NCBI RefSeq assembly: GCF_003071345.1
Contig: NZ_QCYK01000001.1
Span: 62,001-126,000 of the forward strand
Direction: 5' to 3'
From: Chitinophaga parva
GTDB lineage: Bacteria; Bacteroidota; Bacteroidia; Chitinophagales; Chitinophagaceae
Length of the DNA: 64,000 bases
Shown: in pieces, positions 1-8,848 of the stretch
Numbering within the stretch: the first letter of the stretch is position 1
Layout: each line of letters starts with the position of its first letter
Notes under the pieces: generated by a model
The model's database searches: none
Told to the model about the DNA's origin: nothing
Seen by the model: the letters and a program-made list of their open reading frames with translations, nothing else
Position numbers and translations under genes: made by a program

Positions 1-692
1 TCGATGTTATCCATGATATGTTTTGGATACACCAGGTAAGCCGCTTTTAAAAAGGGATTAAAGTTCTTGGAAAGGCTGTACACATGCACCGTACGTTCCG
101 GCAGCAACTGCAGGAAAGTAGGTGGCGGTGCGGGATGCAGGAAGCGGTAGGCATCGTCTTCCAGGATATAGGTATCCGGGAAGCGCAGCAACACTTCCGC
201 AATGGCCTGGCGTCTTTCCAGCGACATCACAGCGCAGGTGGGGTTGTGCACGGTGGGCTGCAGGTAGACCAGTTTTGTGCCCGGCACGGTACTGCGCTGC
301 TGCAGGTACGCTTCCAGGGCAGCGGGCAGCATGCCTTCTTCATCGCCGGCAATAGGGATGAGGGGAAACCCGAACGTATTGGCTATCATGCGGAAACCGG
401 TGAAGGTATACGCATCGGTAGCTATTTCCTTTGAAACAGACTGGAACCAGGACAGTACGGTGTACAGGCCGGAGTTGCCGCTGGCAATAGCCATCATGGT
501 GCTGGTATTGCGCCAGGTATCTGCCGGGAGTTGCAGCCACTGCGCCACTACATCCGCCGTAGCCGCAGGGGGCGGCGGGTTGGGAGGTTGCAGCAGGTGG
601 TACTTTCTTTCTTCGGGCAGGCCCGCTACGTAACGCTGGAACACGTCCATTTCCGTATGTACCGATGGGTAGTTGAGTCTAAGGTTAAGCAT
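1..692 (-). CDS. PLP-dependent aminotransferase, class I/II fold (3' part cut by window edge)
   Basis: The frame is open from an ATG at 692 to the left edge, so about 230 N-terminal residues are visible. They carry aminotransferase fold type I marks: QPTVHNPT (the NP substrate/cofactor motif), EDDAYRFL (the Asp that contacts the pyridine nitrogen) and YSLSKNFNP with the Schiff-base Lys in SLSK. The sequence resembles the aminotransferase half of MocR/GntR-type regulators and valine-pyruvate/2-aminoadipate-type enzymes. There is no winged-helix domain: an in-frame TAG lies just upstream of the ATG, so this is a stand-alone enzyme. The substrate cannot be told. A perfect spaced inverted repeat lies directly upstream. 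Confidence 0.8.
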   Translation of the reverse strand, partial: MLNLRLNYPSVHTEMDVFQRYVAGLPEERKYHLLQPPNPPPPAATADVVAQWLQLPADTWRNTSTMMAIASGNSGLYTVLSWFQSVSKEIATDAYTFTGFRMIANTFGFPLIPIAGDEEGMLPAALEAYLQQRSTVPGTKLVYLQPTVHNPTCAVMSLERRQAIAEVLLRFPDTYILEDDAYRFLHPAPPPTFLQLLPERTVHVYSLSKNFNPFLKAAYLVYPKHIMDNI

Positions 693-706
693 GTGACAGT
701 CAGCTT

Positions 707-776
707 GATGGAACAAATACGCAAAGCCCTAAGATAATAAGGAATTAATTAGCAAATGTTGTACAATTGTTCCATC
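707..776. promoter_or_regulatory. Spaced 10-bp inverted repeat upstream of the aminotransferase
   Basis: GATGGAACAA at 707-716 and its exact reverse complement TTGTTCCATC at 767-776 are separated by 50 bp in the intergenic region between the aminotransferase (-) and the gene at 850 (+). A palindromic TTGTACAA touches the right arm. Arm-to-arm distance is 60 bp, close to a whole number of helical turns, which would suit a looping regulator. This is inference; chance occurrence is possible. Confidence 0.35.
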
Positions 777-849
777 TTGCCATAGCCAGGTTTCCCAGTA
801 ACAGACCACAACTTACAACACCACATTTCTTCACTTAACATCTACAGTT

Positions 850-1239
850 ATGTTTGATCAGATCTTGTCCCTCGTAAAAGAGCAATTGGAAAATCATCCC
901 CAGGTAGCTGGTGCAGTACCGGCAGACCAAGCCGCTGACGTTCACAATGAAGTGGCGGGCAATATTGTAAGCAGCCTGCAAAACAGCCTGGGTGGCGGTT
1001 TGGGCAGCCTCTCCGAGCTTTTCTCCGGTGGCGGCGCATCCAACATTGCTTCTTCCATGTCTGGTGGCCTCATAGAGCAGCTTACCAGTAAGTTCAACCT
1101 GGACCCTGCCATTGCCAACAACATTGCGGCAGCCGTACCGGGTATCCTGGCGCAGTTTGGCCAGCAGCACGCTGCAAATGGTGGCGAACAGCAGGAAGGC
1201 GGCCTGGGAGGCATGCTGGGTGGCTTGTTTGGGAAGTAA
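850..1239 (+). CDS. Small Gly-rich protein, DUF937-like
   Basis: 129 residues without signal peptide or membrane helix. The N-terminal half is helical and acidic/amphipathic; the middle and C-terminus are Gly/Ser-rich with repeated GGxLGG and GLFG motifs (GGGLGSLSELFSGGG, GGLGGMLGGLFGK). This pattern of helices joined by Gly-rich turns resembles bacterial DUF937 proteins, but I assign the family only tentatively and no function. It is monocistronic: the start is 157 bp from the divergent aminotransferase and a strong terminator follows. Start is the first ATG in a frame with consistent codon use. Confidence 0.75.
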   Translation: MFDQILSLVKEQLENHPQVAGAVPADQAADVHNEVAGNIVSSLQNSLGGGLGSLSELFSGGGASNIASSMSGGLIEQLTSKFNLDPAIANNIAAAVPGILAQFGQQHAANGGEQQEGGLGGMLGGLFGK

Positions 1240-1301
1240 CGTGTTTGTTATGCAAAAAAACACTAGTACCGGTGCGGGCCTTTGTCCTCACCGGCACGTA
1301 G

Positions 1302-1325
1302 AGAGAGGCAGTGCCTCTCTTTTTT
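1302..1325 (+). terminator. Rho-independent terminator
   Basis: Stem AGAGAGG/CCTCTCT with loop CAGTG followed by TTTTT, about 60 bp after the stop of the gene at 850-1239. Confidence 0.85.
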
Positions 1326-1472
1326 AATGCCCGGAAGTATCGCGGCCATGGGAGCGTCTTGTCCCTGCCGGAGAAGGGTATGGCGGCATGACTTGCTTTA
1401 TTTCGAAACAGCCCTTTTGGGTCTTTACTTACATGGTTTCCGGCGCCTTCATTTTACTTATGAGGCTTGCCT

Positions 1473-2408
1473 TTATTTTTCCAGTTCACGGTGTTTCGCC
1501 GGGCTGCGCCCATACCATTTCTTGTACGCGTGGTAAAAGCTGGCTGGCTCCGCGTATCCCAGTAACAGGCTTACTTCCAGCAGGTCATAATCATCGTGGT
1601 GCAGCAGCAGGTGGCACATGCGCCGCTTCAGGTGTTCCCGCACGGCGGCAAAAGATCCTCCTTCATGCCGGAGTCGGCGCTGTAAGGTGCGGGGGGTAAG
1701 GTGGAATGCAGCGGCAGTCTGGGCCAGGTCTGGCAGTAAAGGATTGGCCATGCTGAGTGCCATTTGCTTTACCCGGCTGGTAAAGGAATGGTCTGCTTGC
1801 AATGCTTCCAGCAATTGCAGGTAAGCCGGTAATAATGTTTCAAAGCCCTTGTAAAAGCCCTTGTAATGACGTGGCTTTTGGAGCAGGCCCGCTGTATTAA
1901 AATGCACACGGTACGCCCCCGGGTGCAGGGCCTCCACGGCGGTATCGCCTGCATTGCCGGTTAGCACCGCCAGTTCCCTTGCTATCAACGTCACCACGAA
2001 ATCCGCCAGCACCCGCTGCAATAGCGGGCTTTCCATCGTTATACTGACCTCCACACAGGCGGGCCGTTCCCGCAAAGTGATCAGCGCAAAGGGCAGCGAC
2101 CGGCGCAGGTAATCGTGGCAATAGTGCAATGCTTCCTGCAAACTGGCAGTTCTCAGGGAAAGTTCGTATACGATACCAATGTGTGCCAGTTCCATGCTCC
2201 GGCCTACCCGCAGGCCCAGGTCTTCTTCCGGCAGATGTGTTACAATAGCCGACAGTACTGCCAGAAAACCTTCCACCGGCATCACCGTAAAACGGTCTGC
2301 CAGTAAGGGTTCCGGGTATTCCGCCATTTCCGGGATGCGGGGCAGCGGCACCTGGCGCAGGCGTGCGTACGTGAGAAAAGGAGCCAGGAAGCGGGCGGGG
2401 ATCTGCAT
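1473..2408 (-). CDS. AraC-family transcriptional regulator (Arabinose_bd/DUF N-terminal type)
   Basis: 311 residues. The last ~100 residues form the double helix-turn-helix of the AraC family: LAQTAAAFHLTPRTLQRRLR is the first HTH and the VSLLLGYAEPASFYHAYKKW signature the second, followed by GRSPAKHRE. The N-terminal ~200 residues resemble the ligand-sensing domain of the OruR/ArgR-like AraC group rather than a cupin. It is transcribed divergently from the oxidoreductase at 2476 with 67 bp between starts, so that gene is the likely target. A short internal duplication KGFYKGF sits around residue 180. The inducer is unknown. Confidence 0.9.
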   Translation of the reverse strand: MQIPARFLAPFLTYARLRQVPLPRIPEMAEYPEPLLADRFTVMPVEGFLAVLSAIVTHLPEEDLGLRVGRSMELAHIGIVYELSLRTASLQEALHYCHDYLRRSLPFALITLRERPACVEVSITMESPLLQRVLADFVVTLIARELAVLTGNAGDTAVEALHPGAYRVHFNTAGLLQKPRHYKGFYKGFETLLPAYLQLLEALQADHSFTSRVKQMALSMANPLLPDLAQTAAAFHLTPRTLQRRLRHEGGSFAAVREHLKRRMCHLLLHHDDYDLLEVSLLLGYAEPASFYHAYKKWYGRSPAKHRELEK

Positions 2409-2475
2409 TTGTCGTGTTATATCAATTGTGCGGGAACAATCCCCGGTAATTTGCTGCCGTTAAAATAACAGCACC

Positions 2476-3510
2476 ATGAAGGCTTATTACCTGGAACAAT
2501 TCAATTCGATAGACGGCATTGTATGCCGGGACCGGCCCATTCCTGCACCCGGGCCCCATGAAGTATTGGTGCGGGTAAAGGCGGTGTCGCTGAACCGGCG
2601 GGACATTGCCATTGTACATCAAAAATACGCCTTGCAGCCCAAAGCCGGCATCATTCCCGTAAGCGATGGCGCGGGGGAAATAGTGCGCTGCGGGAGCGCG
2701 GTACGCCGCTTCCAGCCGGGGCAGGGTGTGATGGGCAATTACTTTCCCCGCTGGCGCGATGGCCAGATGCAAATGGATATCATTGATCAACTGGGCTGTA
2801 CCCTGGACGGTATGCTGGCAGAATACGTGATACTACCGGAAGATGCGCTGGTGGCCATTCCTGCCGGTATGGATTACGAAGCTGCCGCTACCCTGCCCTG
2901 TGCGGCGCTCACCGCCTGGAGTGCGCTCACAGCGCCTTACCCCGCTGCTCCGGGTAGCACGGTGCTCACCTTTGGCAGCGGCGGCATTGCCAGTTTTGAG
3001 ATCCAGTTTGCCAAGCTGTTTGGGGCACGGGTGATAGCGCTTACCACGCGGGCTTCCAGTGAGGCTGCACTGCGTGCGCTTGGTGCAGACGAGGTAGTGC
3101 AGTACAATGCAAACGATGCATGGAGCCAGCAGGTATTGCACCTTACCGGTGGCCGCGGCGTGGACCGGGTACTGGAAACCGGCGGGGCGGAAACCTTTGC
3201 GCAATCCCTGCAGGCGGTAACAGTGGGGGGTGTTATCTCTTTACTGAATTTCCGCTACCTGCAGGCGCCGGCCGCGCCGACCGCGCTGGATCAGCTTTTA
3301 CTGGCCATGTTTGCGAAGCGTGTTACGGTACACCCCATTTTTGTAGGCAGCCGCCTGACGTTTGAAAATATGTGCCGGGCCCTGGCGGCACATCCTGTAC
3401 AGCCTAGTATTGAACGGGTATTTGCATTTGAAGAAGCCAAAGAGGCGTACCGGTATTTTGAAGCCGGCGGGCATAGGGGAAAGATTGTGATCAGGGTGGA
3501 TGGGGAATAA
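2476..3510 (+). CDS. NAD(P)-dependent alcohol dehydrogenase-like MDR oxidoreductase
   Basis: 344 residues of the medium-chain dehydrogenase/reductase superfamily. The GroES-like N-terminal domain (MKAYYLEQF...VLVRVKAVSLNRRD) is followed by a Rossmann domain with the nucleotide loop TFGSGGIASFEIQFAK at about 160-175. The four structural-zinc cysteines are absent, so it resembles zinc-independent quinone oxidoreductase/enoyl reductase-like members. VSDGAGEIV at ~70 is the family motif. It is divergent to the AraC regulator and ends at a shared bidirectional terminator. Physiological substrate is not evident. Confidence 0.88.
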   Translation: MKAYYLEQFNSIDGIVCRDRPIPAPGPHEVLVRVKAVSLNRRDIAIVHQKYALQPKAGIIPVSDGAGEIVRCGSAVRRFQPGQGVMGNYFPRWRDGQMQMDIIDQLGCTLDGMLAEYVILPEDALVAIPAGMDYEAAATLPCAALTAWSALTAPYPAAPGSTVLTFGSGGIASFEIQFAKLFGARVIALTTRASSEAALRALGADEVVQYNANDAWSQQVLHLTGGRGVDRVLETGGAETFAQSLQAVTVGGVISLLNFRYLQAPAAPTALDQLLLAMFAKRVTVHPIFVGSRLTFENMCRALAAHPVQPSIERVFAFEEAKEAYRYFEAGGHRGKIVIRVDGE

Positions 3511-3522
3511 CTTTCCTGCAAC

Positions 3523-3558
3523 AAAAAGGCCTTTAACCAGTGATGTTTAAAGGCCTTT
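3523..3558. terminator. Bidirectional terminator between convergent genes
   Basis: AAAGGCCTTTAA pairs with TTAAAGGCCTTT around a ~10-nt loop, between the stop codons of the oxidoreductase (+) and the PepSY gene (-). Confidence 0.8.
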
Positions 3559-3562
3559 GCCA

Positions 3563-4618
3563 TTACGCTGCCATGGCAACCGGGGCGGGTTTCTTTTTCC
3601 GTTTCCCGGTCCAGATCAGCCACCCGGTAATGGGTAAGCTCAATGCAATGAGCCCCGCGAGGAACATGATGATCTTGCCGGGAATGCCGAACACCCTGCC
3701 GGTGTGAATTTCATAGCTGGAGCCAAAGAAGCGCTGTATGAACGGCTTATCCTGGTAAGTGTCGCTTTTGAGCAACACGCCGGAATAACGGTCAAACGTG
3801 AAGCTGCTTTGTTTGCGCAGGCCATTGGTCTCATAGCGCATCAGGACATTTACTACGCCCATACTATCTGCCGGGAAAGAAACGCGCAGCATTTCCACCG
3901 GCTCCTTATGATACACTTGCGCCACCAGGCTGTCGTAGAAATTTTTGGAAGGCTTAGTCCCCATTTGCAAAGAGCGCACTTTTTTATCAGACCCGCCGGT
4001 AGCCATGGAAATGCCGGTGAGGCAGATCATCACCAACGGGATAAATCCATAAAACCCAAACACGCTGTGCAAGTCAAAGTAGCGGCGCTTTGCAGACGCA
4101 TTGGCCTTGATGGTAATGGCCTGCTTCAGTTGTTTTATTTTCCTGGGCAGCCATAGCACAAACCCGGAAAGCACCATCACCAGGAATACCACCACATTGC
4201 ACAGGATAATGGTTTCCCCTGTTTTACCCAGCATCAATGTGCGGTGGATGGACAATACCACCGTAAAAAAATCAGTGTCCGGGTTGCGCACAGACACTAC
4301 CTGTTCATTATATGGGTTCACGAAAATGATGCGCTTGTCTTTCAGGTAGCACAGTACCGCCCTGGATGGATTGCCCAGGTAACGCACCTGGGCCAGTTTG
4401 GCCTTTGCGTCGTATTTTTTCACAACGCTGATCAATTGTTCCACGCTGGCCTGTGGTTTATTTTCAGGCGTTACATACAAGGCGCTGTGCTGGGTGGCAA
4501 AGCGGATCTCGTCCTCAAATGCAAGTATGCATCCCGTGGTGGCCACGATGAGGATCAAAATACCGGAAACAAGTCCCAGGTACAGATGCAGTGTATTAAT
4601 CAGCTTCCTGAACGTCAT
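3563..4618 (-). CDS. PepSY-associated TM domain protein (PiuB-like, iron uptake)
   Basis: 351 residues with a TM segment at ~10-32 (HLYLGLVSGILILIVATTGC), PepSY-like periplasmic segments, a second TM at ~140-160, a third at ~190-210 and a fourth near the C-terminus, ending in a basic KRKKKP tail. This is the layout of the PepSY_TM family that neighbours siderophore receptors and is thought to act at the inner membrane in ferric-siderophore reduction or uptake. It starts 18 bp after the TonB-dependent receptor stop, so the two form an operon. Confidence 0.9.
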   Translation of the reverse strand: MTFRKLINTLHLYLGLVSGILILIVATTGCILAFEDEIRFATQHSALYVTPENKPQASVEQLISVVKKYDAKAKLAQVRYLGNPSRAVLCYLKDKRIIFVNPYNEQVVSVRNPDTDFFTVVLSIHRTLMLGKTGETIILCNVVVFLVMVLSGFVLWLPRKIKQLKQAITIKANASAKRRYFDLHSVFGFYGFIPLVMICLTGISMATGGSDKKVRSLQMGTKPSKNFYDSLVAQVYHKEPVEMLRVSFPADSMGVVNVLMRYETNGLRKQSSFTFDRYSGVLLKSDTYQDKPFIQRFFGSSYEIHTGRVFGIPGKIIMFLAGLIALSLPITGWLIWTGKRKKKPAPVAMAA

Positions 4619-4636
4619 AAGAGGCGCAAGTTATTA

Positions 4637-6991
4637 CTAAAATTTGAACGTTACGTTAGCCGTGAGGCGGGTGGGTGGTTGTGCAGCCAGGCGGTACGAC
4701 CAGTACTGTTCGTTGGTCAGGTTGTCTACCTTCAGCCCCAGGCGGTAGGCTGGCTTGTCGTAGAAAACAGCGGCATCCAGCACGGTGTAAGACGGAATGG
4801 TAAACTTGAAAGCGGCTGTATTGGTCTGGTAGCTTTCACTGCCGTAAACGCCGCCAAAACCAATGCCCAGGCCCTGTGCCACGCCTTTGGTGAGGCGGTA
4901 GCTTACCCAGAGGTTCGCATAGTCCGGCGATCCGGCCGTGGAGGGGCGCAGGCCCTGGATGGAGGCAGATGCCCTGGTGTATTTACTATCGTTGTAGGTA
5001 TAACCGGCAATGATGTTCAACCCGGGCAGCGGATTGGCAATCACTTCCGCCTCAAAACCCTTACTCAGTTGCGTACCATCCTGCAGGGAAAAGTTAGCGT
5101 GGTCCGGGTCATCGCGGGTCACATTGGTTACCTGGATGTTGTAATAGCTCAGGGTAGCGGAGATGGTACTCAGGTCTATTTTTACACCGCCTTCTACCTG
5201 GTTGGCCCGGTTGGGCTTAAATGTATTGCCATAAAAATCGGCACCGCTTACGTTGCTGAAACCATTCATGTAGTTGGCAAAGAGGGCCACCTTATCCTTT
5301 ACTACCTGGTACACCAGGCCAAACTTCGGGGAGAGGGCGGTTTGATTGTAATTGCCGGCGGTAGAATCCAGGTTGGGATAGTACACGCCTTTATTAATGT
5401 AGTGGTCCACGCGCAGGCTGGCCATGGCCAGCAGCTTATCCGTAATGTTCAGCACATCGGAAACGTAGGCTGCATAGGTGTTTTCATTGTTCGATACAAA
5501 GTTCGTATACGTTGCGTTTGCAAACAGCGGTGATACTTTTTCGTACGTGAAGTTATTATACGCAGCACCCGGTTTGCGGTAATTGATGGCCGGCATGTTG
5601 ATGGTGGCATCGTTGCGGGTGGCGCGCAGGGAATAGAAATCCAGGCCCGCCACCACGCGGTTGCGGAGGCTGCCCAGTTTAAAATCACCCATAAAATTCT
5701 GCTGGATATCTGTCCCGTAATAAGGATATTCCTGGTTGGTCACAGCCTGGCGCAGCGTACTGTCAGACACGATGCTGAGCTGCACCACGTTGCCATCGGA
5801 AGAAGAGCGGGTGCGGGAGATCACCGTCTGGGAGGTCCAGCTGTCGGAGATCTTGTAACGCATCTGTGCATAGATGTTGTACTGCTGCGCTACGTAATTA
5901 ATGGTGTTGTTAGCAAAGGATAATTTATAGGGAATGTGCAGGTCCGTTACGCTGTGGGCGGTGCCTTTGGTGTAAGGTGCCAGGCGGGTGGGCGAGGTAG
6001 CCTTGTAGGCACCCAGTTCCGCATCCAGCGTCAGCGTAAGACGGTCATTCACTTTGTAAACAAAGCTGGGCGCAATGAAGTAATTGCGGCTAAAGCCCGC
6101 GTCCTGGAAGCTTCTTTCACTGTGCAGGGCTGTGTTTACGCGCAGGAGCGCTGTTTGCTCCTTGTTCAGCGGGGCGTTGATATCTGCGGTGAGGCGGTTC
6201 AGATCCCAACTGCCGGCGGAGTAGGATATTTCTCCCTTGAAAGTTTCAAAAGGCTTCTTGGTAACCCGGTTAAACAGTCCGCCAAACGAAGACAGGGTGC
6301 TGCCAAACAGGGTAGCCGAAGGGCCTTTGATCACTTCCACCCTTTCCAGGTTTGCCGGGTCGATGGTGGAATAAGTGAAGCTGCCCACGCCATTGCGCAC
6401 CAGTTGCGAGGTAGAGAAACCGCGGGAAACGAAACCGGAACGGCCCTGGTTCCTTACTTCAGGAACACCCGCACCGGGTACGTTCTTGAAAGCGCTGTTG
6501 TAGTCGGTGATGAGCTGTTCTTTCATCAGCTCCTTCCCTACTACCGTGTACACCTGGGGGTTTTCAATGTTAGCCAGGGGCAGTTTGGAAACGTCGTTGC
6601 TTTCCTTCCTGGCAAAGCGGTTGCCACCGGTTTTCACCACTACTTCTTCCAGGCTTTGAGAGGAGGATTGCAGGGTGAAATTTACCGTAGCAGGCTGGCC
6701 GGCGGTCACTTCTACCGTGGCCGAGGCTTTTTCTGCGCCGATCATGGAGGCGATGAGGGTGTAAGTGCCGGGATTTACATTATTAAAGCTGAACTGGCCG
6801 CTTTCGTTGGTGATGGTTTTCCTGGCAAACCCGCTGATCACGATGGTAACGCCGGCGGCAGGCTGTCCGTCGCTGGTGACCACGGTGCCGGAGATCTTCC
6901 CACCGGCATCTTCGGCATGAAGGGATAAGACACTGATCAGGCAGAGAATAGAAAGTATAAATTTCTTGAATGTATATATTATTTTTCCCAT
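4637..6991 (-). CDS. TonB-dependent siderophore receptor
   Basis: 784 residues. A signal peptide (hydrophobic ~10-25, ending in SLHAED) is followed by a carboxypeptidase-regulatory-like beta-sandwich (~31-110, GKISGTVVTSDGQPAAGVTI), a plug domain (~125-240, containing VPGAGVPEVRNQGRSGFVSRG and RVEVIKGPSATLFG) and a 22-strand-type barrel ending in the outer-membrane signal NVTFKF. The plug resembles FhuA/FoxA-type siderophore receptors more than SusC. The PepSY partner downstream supports ferric-siderophore transport. Upstream lies a tandem 12-bp repeat that could be an activator site. Confidence 0.93.
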   Translation of the reverse strand: MGKIIYTFKKFILSILCLISVLSLHAEDAGGKISGTVVTSDGQPAAGVTIVISGFARKTITNESGQFSFNNVNPGTYTLIASMIGAEKASATVEVTAGQPATVNFTLQSSSQSLEEVVVKTGGNRFARKESNDVSKLPLANIENPQVYTVVGKELMKEQLITDYNSAFKNVPGAGVPEVRNQGRSGFVSRGFSTSQLVRNGVGSFTYSTIDPANLERVEVIKGPSATLFGSTLSSFGGLFNRVTKKPFETFKGEISYSAGSWDLNRLTADINAPLNKEQTALLRVNTALHSERSFQDAGFSRNYFIAPSFVYKVNDRLTLTLDAELGAYKATSPTRLAPYTKGTAHSVTDLHIPYKLSFANNTINYVAQQYNIYAQMRYKISDSWTSQTVISRTRSSSDGNVVQLSIVSDSTLRQAVTNQEYPYYGTDIQQNFMGDFKLGSLRNRVVAGLDFYSLRATRNDATINMPAINYRKPGAAYNNFTYEKVSPLFANATYTNFVSNNENTYAAYVSDVLNITDKLLAMASLRVDHYINKGVYYPNLDSTAGNYNQTALSPKFGLVYQVVKDKVALFANYMNGFSNVSGADFYGNTFKPNRANQVEGGVKIDLSTISATLSYYNIQVTNVTRDDPDHANFSLQDGTQLSKGFEAEVIANPLPGLNIIAGYTYNDSKYTRASASIQGLRPSTAGSPDYANLWVSYRLTKGVAQGLGIGFGGVYGSESYQTNTAAFKFTIPSYTVLDAAVFYDKPAYRLGLKVDNLTNEQYWSYRLAAQPPTRLTANVTFKF

Positions 6992-7044
6992 GATTGGCTA
7001 TTGCGGCGGCAAAGGTCCGCACGCAAGGGTTGGAAACCTACGCG

Positions 7045-7077
7045 GATCGGGAAAAAAAATGGGCCGATCGGGAAAAA
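7045..7077 (-). promoter_or_regulatory. Tandem 12-bp direct repeat, candidate activator operator for the receptor operon
   Basis: GATCGGGAAAAA occurs at 7045-7056 and 7066-7077, exactly 21 bp apart (two helical turns), about 55-85 bp upstream of the receptor start. A near-consensus -7 box GACCTTTG (one mismatch to TAnnTTTG) lies downstream at 7010-7017. Two same-side direct half-sites upstream of a promoter are typical for AraC-type activators; two such regulators are in the neighbourhood. Regulator identity is inference. Confidence 0.45.
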
Positions 7078-7176
7078 GTGAGCGGGGGAGGCCGGGCCGC
7101 ATGAAGACCAGGCAGCCCTACCCTGCCGGTCCGGCCCCGTCCCTTCGGGGCAGCCATTGACACGGGCACTGCGTAA

Positions 7177-7716
7177 TTACAGCCCGTGGTTATTTACCTT
7201 ATACCGGAGCGATACCAGCCCTGTTTCATAGGTTTTGTTTTCCAGCAGCGTGAGGCCGATGCGCTGGCTGCGGGGCTCAAACAGTGGCTTTCCGCTGCCG
7301 AGCAGGATGGGATGCACTGCCATCCATATTTCATCTACCAGGCCTTCACGGAGTAAGGCATTGGTGAGCACTGCTCCGCCATACAACCAGATGTCCTTGC
7401 CCGGCAGCGCTTTTATTTTACGCACTTCTGCAACCGCATCTGTTGCAATGATCACAGCACCTTCATTTGCGGATTGGAGTGTACTGGAAAATACATACTC
7501 CGTCACCGGTGGCATACCGGGCACCAGCCGGCCGTTATGATCCCTGTATTCCCGGGCCACTTCATAGCTTTTACGGCCTATGAACACCGCATCGATGCGT
7601 AAAAAAAATTCATGCAGGCCGTAGTCCTGGTCGGTAAAACACCAGTCGTATTCTCCATGGGGCCCTTCTATAAAGCCATCCAGGGAGACGGCCAGGGCAA
7701 CAACTAAATTTCGCAT
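7177..7716 (-). CDS. Dihydrofolate reductase family protein (RibD C-terminal-like)
   Basis: 179 residues. MRNLVVALAVSLDGFIEGP is the typical N-terminal strand and SLDG motif; DAVFIGRKSYEV, KDIWLYGGAVLTNALL and DEIWMAVHPILLGSGKPLF are the NADPH-binding and C-terminal signatures of the RibD_C/DHFR-like family. Members reduce pyrimidine or pterin-type substrates with NADPH, but this stand-alone group in Bacteroidota has no proven substrate. It lies 67 bp downstream of the AraC regulator at 7784 on the same strand and may be cotranscribed with it. Confidence 0.9.
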   Translation of the reverse strand: MRNLVVALAVSLDGFIEGPHGEYDWCFTDQDYGLHEFFLRIDAVFIGRKSYEVAREYRDHNGRLVPGMPPVTEYVFSSTLQSANEGAVIIATDAVAEVRKIKALPGKDIWLYGGAVLTNALLREGLVDEIWMAVHPILLGSGKPLFEPRSQRIGLTLLENKTYETGLVSLRYKVNNHGL

Positions 7717-7783
7717 AGAAAGTCTGTTTGCTATGCATCAAAATTACTTCCATTAAAGATCCAGGGCTTGTATAAAACGGACA

Positions 7784-8566
7784 TCAATATAAAACATGTG
7801 CTGCGCGGACCACATCGCCGGGTGCAAGGCCGGTGTAATTTTTAAAATCATGGTTGAAATGTGCCTGGTCGTAGTAGCCGCTCTCATAGGCTATTTGGGT
7901 GAGTGAAAGTTCAGGGTATCTTTTCAGTTGTGCAAGCGCGCGGACAAACCGGGTTACGCTGAGGTATTCTTTGGGGGAGACGCCCACGTATTGTTGAAAC
8001 TTGCGGGCCAGGTGGCGCTGGCTGATGCCGGTGGCGTTTACAAGCTGGCTTACCGGCAGGAAATCTTTGGTGGCACGGGCCTGGCTAAGGCAATACGCAA
8101 GCACCACGTCCTCGTTTTCTCCGTTGCATTGTTGCAGAAGATAATGTTGCAGTAGCGCTACCCGTTCATTATTGCCCGGTGTGTTGGCAAGTCTTTCTTC
8201 CAACGCCGGGGTTAGGCCTTTCCAAAGATCATTTAAGGAAGTGTTTTTGTCTGTCAACTCGTGCATAGCAACATTAAAAAAGCGGTGTGCCATTCCGGGG
8301 TAAAAGCAAACCGCAATGCAACCGGCGCCTTTGCGCATTTGTACCGAAGTGGGACGTGTCATGCGGGCGCTGACAATGCTTTGATGGTATATTTCATTGT
8401 CGATGATGGCCAGGGGGGTGGTGGAATAATTCACAAATAATTCCACGCAGGCATCAGGGAGCACGGTGATATGACAGGTGTCGGTGTCCCCTTCACAGTC
8501 CATGGTGCAGATCAGCTTTACAAATGGCTGAAGAGGGGGCGATATGACGTAGTGCGTAAGTTTCAT
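7784..8566 (-). CDS. AraC-family transcriptional regulator (DUF6597-like N-terminus)
   Basis: 260 residues. The C-terminal AraC HTH pair is clear: VSQLVNATGISQRHLARKFQ followed by LTQIAYESGYYDQAHFNHDF and TGLAPGDVV. The N-terminal ~140 residues (MKLTHYVISPPLQPFVKLI, DACVELFVNYS, RMTRPTSVQMRKGAGCIAVCF) match the DUF6597 sensor typical of small AraC regulators in Bacteroidota. It precedes the RibD-like gene on the same strand. It could act on that gene, on itself or on the siderophore operon further downstream; nothing here decides. Confidence 0.9.
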   Translation of the reverse strand: MKLTHYVISPPLQPFVKLICTMDCEGDTDTCHITVLPDACVELFVNYSTTPLAIIDNEIYHQSIVSARMTRPTSVQMRKGAGCIAVCFYPGMAHRFFNVAMHELTDKNTSLNDLWKGLTPALEERLANTPGNNERVALLQHYLLQQCNGENEDVVLAYCLSQARATKDFLPVSQLVNATGISQRHLARKFQQYVGVSPKEYLSVTRFVRALAQLKRYPELSLTQIAYESGYYDQAHFNHDFKNYTGLAPGDVVRAAHVLY

Positions 8567-8848
8567 GGGTATGTGTTTTAGCTGGCCATGAAGTTGGCCA
8601 CGGAGCTTAATCCCGTTGGCCGGGTAATATCAATATCATTTTTCTCCGTGGCCGCTCCCTTGCACAAGAACCGGACACACTTATTCCTGCAATTGAGCAT
8701 CTACAAATGTATCAACAAAACCTGCAATATTTCTTCCCGCTTGTGCAAGTATGCAAAATGTAAAAAACTCCTAAAATCGCGTGTAGCGGACTTTGCGAAA
8801 TTTACACACAAAATAATTTGTGCACCACTCTTGCCCACTACCAGCGCC

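Noticed and set aside
4244..5533. Plus-strand frame of 429 codons opposite the receptor/PepSY operon
   Set aside because: Crosses two real genes on the other strand and shows no domain.
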